From Pararhizobium antarcticum (GTDB lineage: Bacteria > Pseudomonadota > Alphaproteobacteria > Rhizobiales > Rhizobiaceae): 64,000 nucleotides of DNA. Shown piece by piece: positions 45,878 through 54,134 of this stretch. The stretch covers positions 28,859-92,858 of the forward strand of contig NZ_LSRP01000072.1 in NCBI RefSeq assembly GCF_001885585.1, given 5' to 3'. The position numbers and the translations under genes are program-made. How positions within the stretch are numbered: the stretch's first letter is position 1; each line of letters opens with the position of its first letter. Below the pieces are notes generated by a model. The model saw only the letters and a list, made by a program, of their open reading frames with translations, searched no databases and was not told the DNA's origin.

Positions 45878-46837
45878 ATGAATCTGACCATCCGCCAGTT
45901 ACGTTATGTCTGCGAAGTCGCCCGGCTCGGAAGCGTGCAAGCTGCATCGAAGGCATTGCTGATCTCGCAATCCTCGATTCTGGCGGCGATCACGTTGGCG
46001 GAGGGCGAGATGGGCGCCCGCATCTTCGAGCGCCGCCCGGCACGCGGCGTGCAGATCACCCCGGCTGGGGAACGCTTCGTCAGTGCTGCCCGGGTCATGC
46101 TTTCTGCCGAGACGGAGTTTAACCGTGCCATCGGCGATCTCACCGACCGCGTGCCGAAAGTGTTGCGAATTGGCTGTTTCGAGCCGTTCGGCGCCTTGTT
46201 CATGCCGGAAATGCTGCGCCGATATGTCGACAATGTCGGCGATGTGGAGATCGATCTTCTCGAGGGCAATCAGGTGCAGTTGCAAGCTTGGCTGGCCGAA
46301 GGCCTGATCGATTTCGCCATCCTCTACGATATAGGCCCGATCCATACCGGCAGCATGACGCGCATCTGCAAGGTGCCGGCCCATGCCGTGCTGCATGCCG
46401 ACGATCCGCTGGCGGGCGAAAAAGCCGTCTGGCTATCCGACATCTCAACCCGCCCCTTCATCCTGCTCGATATGCCGCAGACGGCCACCTATCTGCTGAC
46501 CCTGTTCGACATTCTGGCGCAACGGCCGGAGGTGCGTTTTCATACACGCTCCTACGAGACGGTCCGCTCCGCCGTTGCATCGGGGTTTGGCATGTCCATC
46601 CTCAACATGCGCCCGATCGGCCGCGCCACGGCGGATGGCCAGACAATCGTGCGATTACCAATTCTCGACGAATTACCGCCGCCTTCGGTCATCATTCTCG
46701 ACCTCTATGGCAACGCCAAGCCGCTTTTTGTGCGGCTGTTCATCGAGATCTTCAAGCGGTTCTTCCACGATATCGGCCCCTCCGGTTTTTCGGTGACAAC
46801 CCCGGAACGCGAGGCGTTACTCCTGCTAGCGCGGTAG
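45878..46837 (+). CDS. LysR-family transcriptional regulator
   Basis: About 319 residues. The N-terminal helix-turn-helix is clear (MNLTIRQLRYVCEVARLG, then VQAASKALLISQSSILAAI) and the effector domain follows. It is divergent from the amidase-Liv-GMC-ALDH-deacetylase operon and probably controls it. It ends 12 bases before IS5 element C and is intact. Confidence 0.9.
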   Translation: MNLTIRQLRYVCEVARLGSVQAASKALLISQSSILAAITLAEGEMGARIFERRPARGVQITPAGERFVSAARVMLSAETEFNRAIGDLTDRVPKVLRIGCFEPFGALFMPEMLRRYVDNVGDVEIDLLEGNQVQLQAWLAEGLIDFAILYDIGPIHTGSMTRICKVPAHAVLHADDPLAGEKAVWLSDISTRPFILLDMPQTATYLLTLFDILAQRPEVRFHTRSYETVRSAVASGFGMSILNMRPIGRATADGQTIVRLPILDELPPPSVIILDLYGNAKPLFVRLFIEIFKRFFHDIGPSGFSVTTPEREALLLLAR

Positions 46838-46849
46838 CGCAACATGAAC

Positions 46850-47978
46850 GGCGGTGGTGCCTGTATCAGCAAACGTGCGGAATCTGGTCTTTGATAGCGC
46901 CGCTTATTTGGTTGCTCCCGCCGAGGCTTGGCAGCGAACGGATTTTGGGCGTCCGGAAGCCAGCATTAAGTTAAGGATGGCGACGCCAATTGCAGCTTCC
47001 GCCTGCTGCGCACGGAATGCACGAGCATGTAGCCGCGGACCGATGACGCGCTTGTATCGACCCATCGCGGTTTCAACCAAAGCTCGTTTGCCATAGCCGG
47101 TGGACGTCTGCCATTTCAGCCGACCATCTGCCTGCATGGAGGCAATGTGGTCGTCTCTCTGGCCGCATGCTTGGGCGCTTTGCCGTTCAACAGCGTTCGA
47201 GCGCGGCGGAATAACGACCTTGGCACCTGGGCTGTGACGCAGCACAGCGTCGTAGGTCGGAGTGCCGTCGTAGGCTCCATCGGCAGTGAAGTGACCGATC
47301 TCATCGTCGATCTGATCCAGCAATGGCTCCAGCTGCGAGGAATCGCCGCCGTTCTGATCTGTCAGACTATAAGCGATGATCTTGCCGCTGTCGGCATCGA
47401 CAGCCAGGTGCAGTTTTCTCCAGCCACGCCGGGATTTTGCCCCATGCTTTTCTTCCAGCCATTGGCCAGCGCCATAGATCTGCAGCCCGGTGCTGTCGAC
47501 CAGAACATGAACTGGCCCACTCGCCACAGGCTGGCGGTCACTGCTTCTGGCCGATGGCTTCCAGGTTGTGGCCCGTCGGCTGAGCGTGGTGTGATCGGGC
47601 ACAGGCAAATCCAGCGCCATCATCTCCAAAACCGAGTTCAAAAAACCCTCGCTCTGGCGTAAACGCAATCCGAATACCATGCCCAATATCAGCGTCGTTT
47701 CGATCGCCAGATCCGAATGGAGAGGCTGGCCACCACGTGTCTTACGCCGTGGCGCTGCCCAAACGGCCTTCGCTTCTGGCGTTATCCAAAGGGTCAGGCT
47801 GCCACGGCGGCGAAGACCCGCCTCATACTCCGCCCAGTTCGTCACTTTGAACTTCATCTTACCGATGTGATGGCGGTGGGCGGCGTTATGCTTGTGCGGC
47901 ATGCTGGATCAATCGTGCTATTTTCGATCGCAGCCTCATAGTTGCAAAACGTTGAAATCTTATCCGCGCACCAACGCC
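46850..47978 (-). mobile_element. IS5-family element C, intact
   Basis: The 1129-base element runs from GGCGGTGGTGC (46850-46860) to its inverted partner (TCCGCGCACCAACGCC, 47963-47978). The repeats are imperfect. It holds an intact transposase. It inserted into the 3' part of a gene on its right, whose frame now reads into the IS end. Confidence 0.78.
46904..47902 (-). CDS. IS5-family transposase (element C)
   Basis: A 332-residue DDE transposase without frameshift. The catalytic regions VDSTGLQIYGAGQW, TADGAYDGTPTYDAV and ETAMGRYKRVIG are intact. It is very close to the broken copy at 33027-34014 and somewhat less close to the copy at 1939-2928, so elements B and C are probably recent relatives. 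Confidence 0.9.
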   Translation of the reverse strand: MPHKHNAAHRHHIGKMKFKVTNWAEYEAGLRRRGSLTLWITPEAKAVWAAPRRKTRGGQPLHSDLAIETTLILGMVFGLRLRQSEGFLNSVLEMMALDLPVPDHTTLSRRATTWKPSARSSDRQPVASGPVHVLVDSTGLQIYGAGQWLEEKHGAKSRRGWRKLHLAVDADSGKIIAYSLTDQNGGDSSQLEPLLDQIDDEIGHFTADGAYDGTPTYDAVLRHSPGAKVVIPPRSNAVERQSAQACGQRDDHIASMQADGRLKWQTSTGYGKRALVETAMGRYKRVIGPRLHARAFRAQQAEAAIGVAILNLMLASGRPKSVRCQASAGATK

Positions 47979-48316
47979 CGCGTGTAGACATCCGCCTCAC
48001 CCGGCGCATCGAGATCGGCCCTGTCCAGCAGCGCCTCCGCGAGATCGCGCTCTTCGAGATCAGAGGCATTCACCAGTTGGTAGCAGGCCGTCCGGGCCTT
48101 CTCATGGCGTTGGAGCATCACGTTGATATCGCCATCGAACCGCTCGGGCATTTGAGCACTGCCGTCGCGGCACAACTGAAGCAGGCTCGCCATTGGGTTC
48201 GCCGCAACCGACCCTGGCTGCTCGACGTCGTTTGCGACCAATAAAGCATAGACGAAAGCGCCCATTGCCAACTCGACGGTCGTGAGAACCAGAACAGTGC
48301 TATTTTGTGGCGCCAT
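47979..48316 (-). pseudogene. Hypothetical gene cut at its 3' end by IS5 element C
   Basis: The frame starts at 48316 and encodes about 112 native residues with a hydrophobic N-terminal segment (about 9-28). The last residues, RALVRG, come from the inverted repeat of IS5 element C, so the native C-terminus is lost. The family is unknown. A shortened product could still be made. Confidence 0.6.
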
Positions 48317-48470
48317 GAGGCAATTTCCTTTGCTGCTGGCGGACAGTGTGATGCTGGTGTCAGCAGTGCCCTTCAGCCCCTATAGCGCCGTCGCATCAAA
48401 TTCGAATCGTTCGCCTGGTCAAACGCCTCGTCATGCAGCCGGGGGAAATCAGTTATTTTTTGCATTAATT

Positions 48471-49019
48471 CTATCGACCCGACCATGCCTTCAACACGCG
48501 TACATCTTCCGATTCCATCCCGGACCAAATCTGTAGAAGGTAGTGATCGTCTGCTTCAAGGCCGTTTTCGCGGAGGGTATCGAGGCCGGACATGTTGACC
48601 CGGACGCCAAGCGGCCCCGCTTTTACAACAAGTCGCGGAGCACTTGGATCATGGTCAGTCAGACCGGCAAGCACGAGCTTGCCCGACGGGCAGAAGAACC
48701 CAGCTTCAGCCACATGCTGATAGGCGTCAAGATGTGGAGCCGGGCGAGCATTGTGCCACTCGACAACCACCGGCACAGTCATGTTGCGGACGGTGTGCAA
48801 AATGACTGCGTGAAGTCCAGACACCAGGCGACGCGCGATCGCCACATCGCTATAGTCGTCAGGGAGGTCGGGATGACCTTCGTCGCGCAAATAAATCTGG
48901 AAGTAGTCGGCAAAGAGACTGCCCCGATAGATAACCCGAAACGCAGGTAGCCCAGCATTCGTAGACCCCGCCATTCCAAACACTCCAACAGCCAGTAACA
49001 TACGCCGGGTCAGAAACAT
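48471..49019 (-). CDS. Exported hypothetical protein
   Basis: A 182-residue protein with an N-terminal signal (about residues 1-22, ending NAG). I recognise no family. The mature part looks like a small beta-rich domain (FRVIYRGSLFADYFQIYL, VVVEWHNARP). It stands alone between a broken gene and a lipoprotein gene on the same strand. Confidence 0.55.
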   Translation of the reverse strand: MFLTRRMLLAVGVFGMAGSTNAGLPAFRVIYRGSLFADYFQIYLRDEGHPDLPDDYSDVAIARRLVSGLHAVILHTVRNMTVPVVVEWHNARPAPHLDAYQHVAEAGFFCPSGKLVLAGLTDHDPSAPRLVVKAGPLGVRVNMSGLDTLRENGLEADDHYLLQIWSGMESEDVRVLKAWSGR

Positions 49020-49145
49020 GCCTCATCCTCAAACAATATGTTTTCTGGGATCTATCCAATGGATCCACTTCGCAACCGAATCACAACATGCCGATTTAGC
49101 CGACGACTGCCACACGGTTTCCACGCTGGGGCCGCCGGAGATGCC

Positions 49146-49436
49146 TCAGTCCCCCGAGGCATAGAGTAAGGAAATGTCACGGTGATGCGACTGGCAATTC
49201 GGGCCTTCCGTTTTGACCACCGCGCGTTTGGGCTCCAGTACAACCACGCAACCATTCACGTAGCTGTACTCCCGATCACCGTTAGGTAGCGTTTTGCGTA
49301 CCGGCACCTCATCCATCGGCCGCTCACCGTTAGTGGCAGGCTGATCCTCTTTGGCCACCTGTTTGCTTTCGCCCCCCGAGCAGGCTGTGAGGGTCCCCAA
49401 CAGCGGCAAGGCGAGTATGAGTTGGCAATAATTCAT
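49146..49436 (-). CDS. Small lipoprotein
   Basis: A 96-residue protein with a lipoprotein signal: hydrophobic ILALPLLGTLTAC, with the lipobox LTAC (Cys near residue 19). The short mature part has two further cysteines (NGCVVV and NCQSH) that may pair. The family is unknown. GAGGAG lies upstream of the ATG. Confidence 0.65.
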   Translation of the reverse strand: MNYCQLILALPLLGTLTACSGGESKQVAKEDQPATNGERPMDEVPVRKTLPNGDREYSYVNGCVVVLEPKRAVVKTEGPNCQSHHRDISLLYASGD

Positions 49437-49644
49437 GATCTGCTCCTCTGTTGCCGGTCATGTTAGGAGAAAGATCGGGCAAGAAAGAGGTCGCGATACC
49501 CGCTGCTATGTCGTCCGTCGCGGCGATTTACAAACCGCAGAATGTACTGTTGGTTCAGCGTCTGTCGTGCGACGACAATTGCTCCGTCGTGGCGCCGGAA
49601 TGACTGCTTCGCGATAGCCCCAGCGCCGCCTTCCCTGGAGCCCA

Positions 49645-50448
49645 TCAGTGGAGGCTGACCGCCTCGATCCCGATCGGAAGGCCGATCCTGAAGAATTTAT
49701 CGAACAACACCGTCTTCCGAAATTGCCTATCTATGATCGACATGGCTGGCACGTTCTGCGGCGAACCCTCCAGTACGCCCAGCCAGGTCAGCGGGCGAAC
49801 GAGATTGTGTGCAATGAACCAGCCTGCCTCGTGTCGGCGACCGAGGGGTCCCCTCGCCGGGAACAGCTCCACCGGGAGCGCCCATTCGGTGAAATCGCCA
49901 AGCGTCACCCAGTCGCCCAACCGGTTAGAGACGATGCCCAGCATATGCCTGAGATCCCAGGACAGGGCAGCAGCTTCGCGGGAAAGACTCTCCTGCAGCG
50001 GAGCGGCCAGCATCCATTCTGCGAGAACAGCCTGAAGCTCGCCGTGATTGACGAGGATCGACCTGCCGCGCTTCGTGAGCAGAGCCTTGCCTTTGTAGTG
50101 GCGGATGATACGGAGGTCCTGCAGCGCCCAATGCAGGATGGAGAGTGGAGGGAAATCCGGCTCGTTGAGAACCTTATTCACCGAATAGAGAATTTCCGGT
50201 TCGTATCCTGGCCACTGGAATTCATGCGCGGCCCATTCGACACATTTCCTATGAAACGCGCCCATGGATTGCGTCAGCGGAATACCGCCGTTTTGCTCGG
50301 CATAGCGGAGCAGCTTCATGCCATTGGCGGCAAGTGGGCTCGCTGCCAATTCATCCTGATGAAGAGCGGGAGACAAGTACACAAACGGAGAGAGCGTGGA
50401 TTGGCGGAACATAGGAAAGATAATGTCGGAATAACTCAACGCCGTCAT
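49645..50448 (-). CDS. Hypothetical protein, intact copy
   Basis: A 267-residue soluble protein of unknown function. It is rich in helices, with a tryptophan-containing core (WAAHEFQWPGYEPEILYSV and SILHWALQDLRIIRHYKG). The decayed relative at 9-635 shows that the gene was duplicated along with its flanks. The AGTG-type start at 50448 lacks a strong ribosome site. I recognise no domain; a winged-helix-like part near residues 100-150 (KALLTKRGRSILVNHGEL) is possible. Confidence 0.65.
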   Translation of the reverse strand: MTALSYSDIIFPMFRQSTLSPFVYLSPALHQDELAASPLAANGMKLLRYAEQNGGIPLTQSMGAFHRKCVEWAAHEFQWPGYEPEILYSVNKVLNEPDFPPLSILHWALQDLRIIRHYKGKALLTKRGRSILVNHGELQAVLAEWMLAAPLQESLSREAAALSWDLRHMLGIVSNRLGDWVTLGDFTEWALPVELFPARGPLGRRHEAGWFIAHNLVRPLTWLGVLEGSPQNVPAMSIIDRQFRKTVLFDKFFRIGLPIGIEAVSLH

Positions 50449-50495
50449 CTACCCCGACACGACTTGACTTGGAACCACTGGCTCGCCCGTCAAAT
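49783..50495. repeat. Long direct repeat, copy B
   Basis: This is the intact partner of 1-655, in the same orientation. It covers most of the gene at 49645-50448 and about 45 bases upstream of it. The two copies frame the accessory region from 0.66 to 49.78 kb and could recombine to delete it. Confidence 0.75.
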
Positions 50496-50639
50496 TCGGG
50501 TGCGTTGATCGGCCATGCACGCCGGCACGCATGCCGTTCTGACAAGCTCCTGAATATGGGCATCGCCGGCATAACACCCGCACAGATTCTGAAAATGGCC
50601 GCGTGAGTTCTACTGACGAGCCCCGTTAGAAACGGGGGG

Positions 50640-50735
50640 ATTACCGGGTCATGAATGCAGACGAAACGCTGGAGATGCCGGGCATAATGTCGCGTTTGGA
50701 CGCGCCGCGGGATCGGAGTTGATCGGTGACCATGG
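50640..50735 (-). pseudogene. IS6-family transposase scrap with internal deletion
   Basis: The minus strand encodes RMVTDQLRSRGASKRDIMPGI, the second catalytic region of IS6 transposases, then in another frame ARHLQRFVCIHDPV, which lies much later in the full protein. Everything between is gone. About 100 bases remain, close to the tkt 3' end. Confidence 0.6.
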
Positions 50736-50785
50736 CGCATGGCAACTATTCCGCCTCTTTTGACTTTGGCTCGCTCCCTCCAGCA

Positions 50786-52771
50786 TTACCACGTCAGCTT
50801 CTTTTCAGCGGCAGCGACAATCGCCTCCACGGTGATGCCGAAGTGCTTGTAGAGGTCCTTGGCGGGACCGGATGCACCGAAGGAGTGCATGCCGACGAAG
50901 TCGCCGTCATTGCCGATGAAATAGTCCCAGCCCTGGCGCACGGCTGCCTCGGCTGCGATCTTGATCGGCGCGTCGCCAATCACCGCCTTGCGGTAGTCAG
51001 CCGGCTGTTCGGCGAAGAGTTCGAAGCAGGGAACGGAAACGACGCGGGCCGCAATGCCCTTGGCGTTCAGCTGTTCCGCAGCCTTGACCGCGAGTTCGAC
51101 CTCGGAGCCCGATGCGAAGATCGAGACCTTGGCGTTGTCGGCGGCGCGAAGCTCGTAGGCCCCCTTGGCGCAGAGGTTTTCAGCGACATAGTCGAGACGC
51201 GACGGCGCAAGGTTCTGGCGGGTCAGCGCCAGGCCCGACGGGCGGTGCTGTTCTTTCAGAGCCAGCTGCCAGCATTCCGCGGTTTCGACCGCATCGGCAG
51301 GGCGGAACATCAACAGGTTCGGAATGGCGCGCAGCGCTGCCATGTGCTCGACCGGTTCGTGCGTCGGGCCGTCTTCGCCGACGCCGATGGAATCGTGGGT
51401 CAGCACATGGATGACGCGGATGCCCATCAGCGCTGCAAGCCGGATCGACGGACGGCAATAGTCCGAGAAGATCATGAAGCCGCCGGCATAGGGGATCAGA
51501 CCGCCATGCAGGCAAATGCCGTTCATCGCAGCGGCCATGCCGTGTTCGCGGATGCCCCAGTGCATGTAGCGGCCGGAGAAATCGGTCGGCGTGATCGATT
51601 TCATCTGGCTGGTCTTGGTGTTGTTCGACGGCGTCAGGTCGGCCGAGCCGCCCAGCGTTTCCGGCAACATGCCGTTGATCACTTCAAGCGCATCTTCCGA
51701 TGCCTTGCGGGTGGCGATCGCCGGCGGGCTGCCGGCCAGCTTCTGCTTGTAGGTGTCGATGGCAGCATCGAGACCGGCCGGGAGTTCGCCGGCGAAACGG
51801 CGGGTGAACTCGGATTTCTTGGCGGCTTCAGTCGCAGCCAGACGGCCATCCCAGGCCTTGTTGGCATCGACCGAGCGGGTGCCGGCTGTACGCCATGCGT
51901 CGAGCACGTCGGCCGGGATGCTGAAGGCTTCTGCATCCCAGTTCAGCGCCTTGCGGGTGGCGGCGATTTCCTCGGCGCCGAGCGGCGAGCCGTGGACCTT
52001 GTGGGTGCCCTGCTTGTTCGGGGCGCCGAAGCCGATGACGGTTTTGCAGGCGATGAAGGTCGGGCGGTCGGATGTCTGCGCGGCCTCGATGGCGGCGGCA
52101 ATCTCATCCGGGTTGTGACCGTCGACGCGGATCGTGTTCCAGTGCACCGCCTTGAAGCGGGCGATCTGGTCGGTCGAATCCGACAGCGACACGGCGCCGT
52201 CGATGGTGATGTTGTTGTCGTCCCAGAAGAGCACGAGTTTGTTGAGCTTGAGGTGGCCGGCGAGCGCGATGGCTTCGTGGCTGATGCCCTCCATCAGGCA
52301 GCCGTCTCCGCAGAGCACATAGGTATGGTGGTCCTGCAGGTCGGAACCGAACTCTTCGGCAAGCTTGCGTTCGGCAATGGCCATGCCGACGGCATTGGCA
52401 ATGCCCTGGCCGAGCGGACCGGTGGTCGTCTCAATGCCCGAGGCATGACCATATTCCGGATGGCCGGCGGTCTTGGAGCCGAGCTGGCGGAACCTTTTCA
52501 GGTCCTCGATCGTCATGTCCTCGTAGCCCGTGAGGTAGAGCAGCGAGTAGATCAGCATCGAGCCGTGGCCGGCCGAGAGAACGAAACGATCGCGGTCGGC
52601 CCAGAGCGGTGCCTTCGGATTGAATTTCAAATAACGGGAAAAAAGCACCGTCGCCACATCGGCAGCGCCCATCGGCAGGCCGGGATGGCCGGAATTGGCC
52701 TTTTCGACGGCATCCATCGAAAGGAAACGGATCGCATTTGCCATCCGGTCGTGTTGTTCGCGAGAGATCAT
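50786..52771 (-). CDS. tkt: Transketolase
   Basis: About 661 residues, full length. Thiamine-diphosphate features are clear: GHPGLPMG near the N-terminus, [13 protein letters not shown] (cofactor and Mg site), and the pyrimidine-domain region [17 protein letters not shown]. It transfers two-carbon units in the pentose phosphate and Calvin-type pathways. The start MISREQHDR (52771) matches the family. This is a core gene; the gene normally following it in rhizobia (gap) is not seen, only accessory DNA. Confidence 0.95.
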   Translation of the reverse strand: MISREQHDRMANAIRFLSMDAVEKANSGHPGLPMGAADVATVLFSRYLKFNPKAPLWADRDRFVLSAGHGSMLIYSLLYLTGYEDMTIEDLKRFRQLGSKTAGHPEYGHASGIETTTGPLGQGIANAVGMAIAERKLAEEFGSDLQDHHTYVLCGDGCLMEGISHEAIALAGHLKLNKLVLFWDDNNITIDGAVSLSDSTDQIARFKAVHWNTIRVDGHNPDEIAAAIEAAQTSDRPTFIACKTVIGFGAPNKQGTHKVHGSPLGAEEIAATRKALNWDAEAFSIPADVLDAWRTAGTRSVDANKAWDGRLAATEAAKKSEFTRRFAGELPAGLDAAIDTYKQKLAGSPPAIATRKASEDALEVINGMLPETLGGSADLTPSNNTKTSQMKSITPTDFSGRYMHWGIREHGMAAAMNGICLHGGLIPYAGGFMIFSDYCRPSIRLAALMGIRVIHVLTHDSIGVGEDGPTHEPVEHMAALRAIPNLLMFRPADAVETAECWQLALKEQHRPSGLALTRQNLAPSRLDYVAENLCAKGAYELRAADNAKVSIFASGSEVELAVKAAEQLNAKGIAARVVSVPCFELFAEQPADYRKAVIGDAPIKIAAEAAVRQGWDYFIGNDGDFVGMHSFGASGPAKDLYKHFGITVEAIVAAAEKKLTW

Positions 52772-53108
52772 GACTGTTCCGCTCAATTCGGTTGTCAGGG
52801 AACGGTCTCTATCCTCCAAGACCGTATGAGAAGCGGCTGACACATAGCAGGTGCTTCGACGGTGTCAATAAAAACGGGCCTTTCGGCGTGGTTTCGAAGG
52901 GCTTTTCAGGGGGCATGCCAGCACCTTGCGACCTTGCGGGGAAGATTGATGCGAATCGATTTAAAAGCTGTTGATCCACAGCTTCCATCGACTGTGCAGC
53001 GGCAGGGCGTGGTTGACGCTTGCCGATTGGGTTTAATAGTGTGATTGGCTGGAATGACAGGTAAGGCGCTTCGATTCGAGCCTGTGCGACATGCGTCGGG
53101 AAAGAGTG

Positions 53109-53381
53109 ATGGCGGCAGGTAAGACAGTCAAATCGGCGATCGAGGAGTTGCGCAATGCCGTGACTGGTCTCGATCATGCGATTGACAGCCGTCTTGACCG
53201 CGAACGCGACCGTGGTGAAATCGAGGGCGAGGTTCGCCGGGTCAACACGGACCGGTCGCGCCTGGCGCAGGAACTCGATCAGTCCCAGTTTCGCGCCAAC
53301 CGGCTCGAAGAGGTCAACCGCGAAGTCTCGCGCCGTCTGGTGACGGCGATGGAAACGATCAGGGCGGTGCTGGACCGATAG
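53109..53381 (+). CDS. DUF4164 coiled-coil protein
   Basis: About 90 residues, almost entirely charged coiled coil (DSRLDRERDRGEIEGEVRRV). It matches the small DUF4164 protein that sits between tkt and zapA in Rhizobiales. The role is unknown, and a link to cell division is only suggested by position. The ATG at 53109 is preceded by GGGAAAGAG; an ATG six codons earlier is open. Confidence 0.82.
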   Translation: MAAGKTVKSAIEELRNAVTGLDHAIDSRLDRERDRGEIEGEVRRVNTDRSRLAQELDQSQFRANRLEEVNREVSRRLVTAMETIRAVLDR

Positions 53382-53428
53382 GATTCTTCCCTCCGGTCGA
53401 GGCCCCCATGCAGGTTCAGGTGACGTGA

Positions 53429-53806
53429 ATGGCGCAAGTAACTGTTATGATCGACGGCAAGGCCTATCGCATGGCGTGCGAGGAAGGTCAGGAGCCGCAT
53501 CTGGAGGAACTCGCCGGCCGCTTCGACCAGTATGTCGGTCATCTGAAGACCCAGTTTGGTGAAATCGGCGACCTCCGGCTCACCGTCATGGCCGGCATCA
53601 TGGTCATGGACGAGCTCAGCGAAGTGAACCGGAAGCTGAAGACACTGGAAGCGGAAAGCGACACGCTGAAGCGCGCCCGCGATTCCGTCCTGTCGGATCA
53701 CGTCAAGACGGAAGAGGCCTTGGCCGTGGCGCTATCGGAGGTCACGACCCAGATCCATGGCATCGCCGCCAAGCTGAATGGCCTGTCGACGCCCGCCTCG
53801 AACTAA
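53429..53806 (+). CDS. zapA: Cell division protein ZapA
   Basis: A 125-residue protein with the ZapA plan: a short N-terminal beta-rich head (VTVMIDGKAYRMACEEGQE) and a long C-terminal coiled coil. ZapA bundles FtsZ filaments at mid-cell. It lies 47 bases after the DUF4164 gene and immediately upstream of the 6S RNA gene, as in E. coli and rhizobia. Confidence 0.9.
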   Translation: MAQVTVMIDGKAYRMACEEGQEPHLEELAGRFDQYVGHLKTQFGEIGDLRLTVMAGIMVMDELSEVNRKLKTLEAESDTLKRARDSVLSDHVKTEEALAVALSEVTTQIHGIAAKLNGLSTPASN

Positions 53807-53884
53807 GTTCGGGCCGGCTTTCAACCGAAATCCAACAAGGTCCGTCAAGGGCACTGGCGGAACCGGCGGAAGCACTCTATATTC

Positions 53885-54020
53885 ACCTTGCGGTCTGCGC
53901 TCCCCGACAGGAACCACAATCCCTGGGGCCATACTCGATCCAAAGGGAGCTGTCCCTGGCCAGGCCCGTGGGCTTGGACATATGGCGCCCACCTACGTTT
54001 GTAGGCACCCAGGATCGTAA
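53885..54020 (+). ncRNA. ssrS: Probable 6S RNA
   Basis: The region just after zapA has the position of ssrS. A TATATT -10 box lies at 53878-53883. The GC-rich transcript can fold into a long bulged hairpin: GGGGCC and GGGAGCTGTCCC segments, GGCCAGGCCCGTGGGC, and a closing ACCTACG/TTTGTAGG pair. 6S RNA mimics an open promoter and binds RNA polymerase. The exact ends are uncertain. It is the last core element before the island. Confidence 0.65.
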
Positions 54021-54087
54021 AAATCCATCGGTTGTGTGGATCGCACTTTTTCCCTTTGATTTCAATGATTTCGGCTCGTAGCGAAAC

Positions 54088-54119
54088 TTTTGACACCGAT
54101 TTTCACACCGGTGTCAAAA
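54088..54119. promoter_or_regulatory. Inverted repeat in front of the integrase gene
   Basis: TTTTGACACCG (54088-54098) and CGGTGTCAAAA (54109-54119) are perfect 11-base arms around a ten-base loop. It ends 15 bases before the integrase ATG. It could be an operator, a recombinase site or a terminator for the 6S transcript. Confidence 0.5.
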
Positions 54120-54134
54120 TTGACCGGTCGAAAC

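Noticed and set aside
53845..54096. Minus-strand ORF after zapA
   Set aside because: It runs antisense to the probable 6S RNA gene, has no ribosome site and no recognisable protein features.
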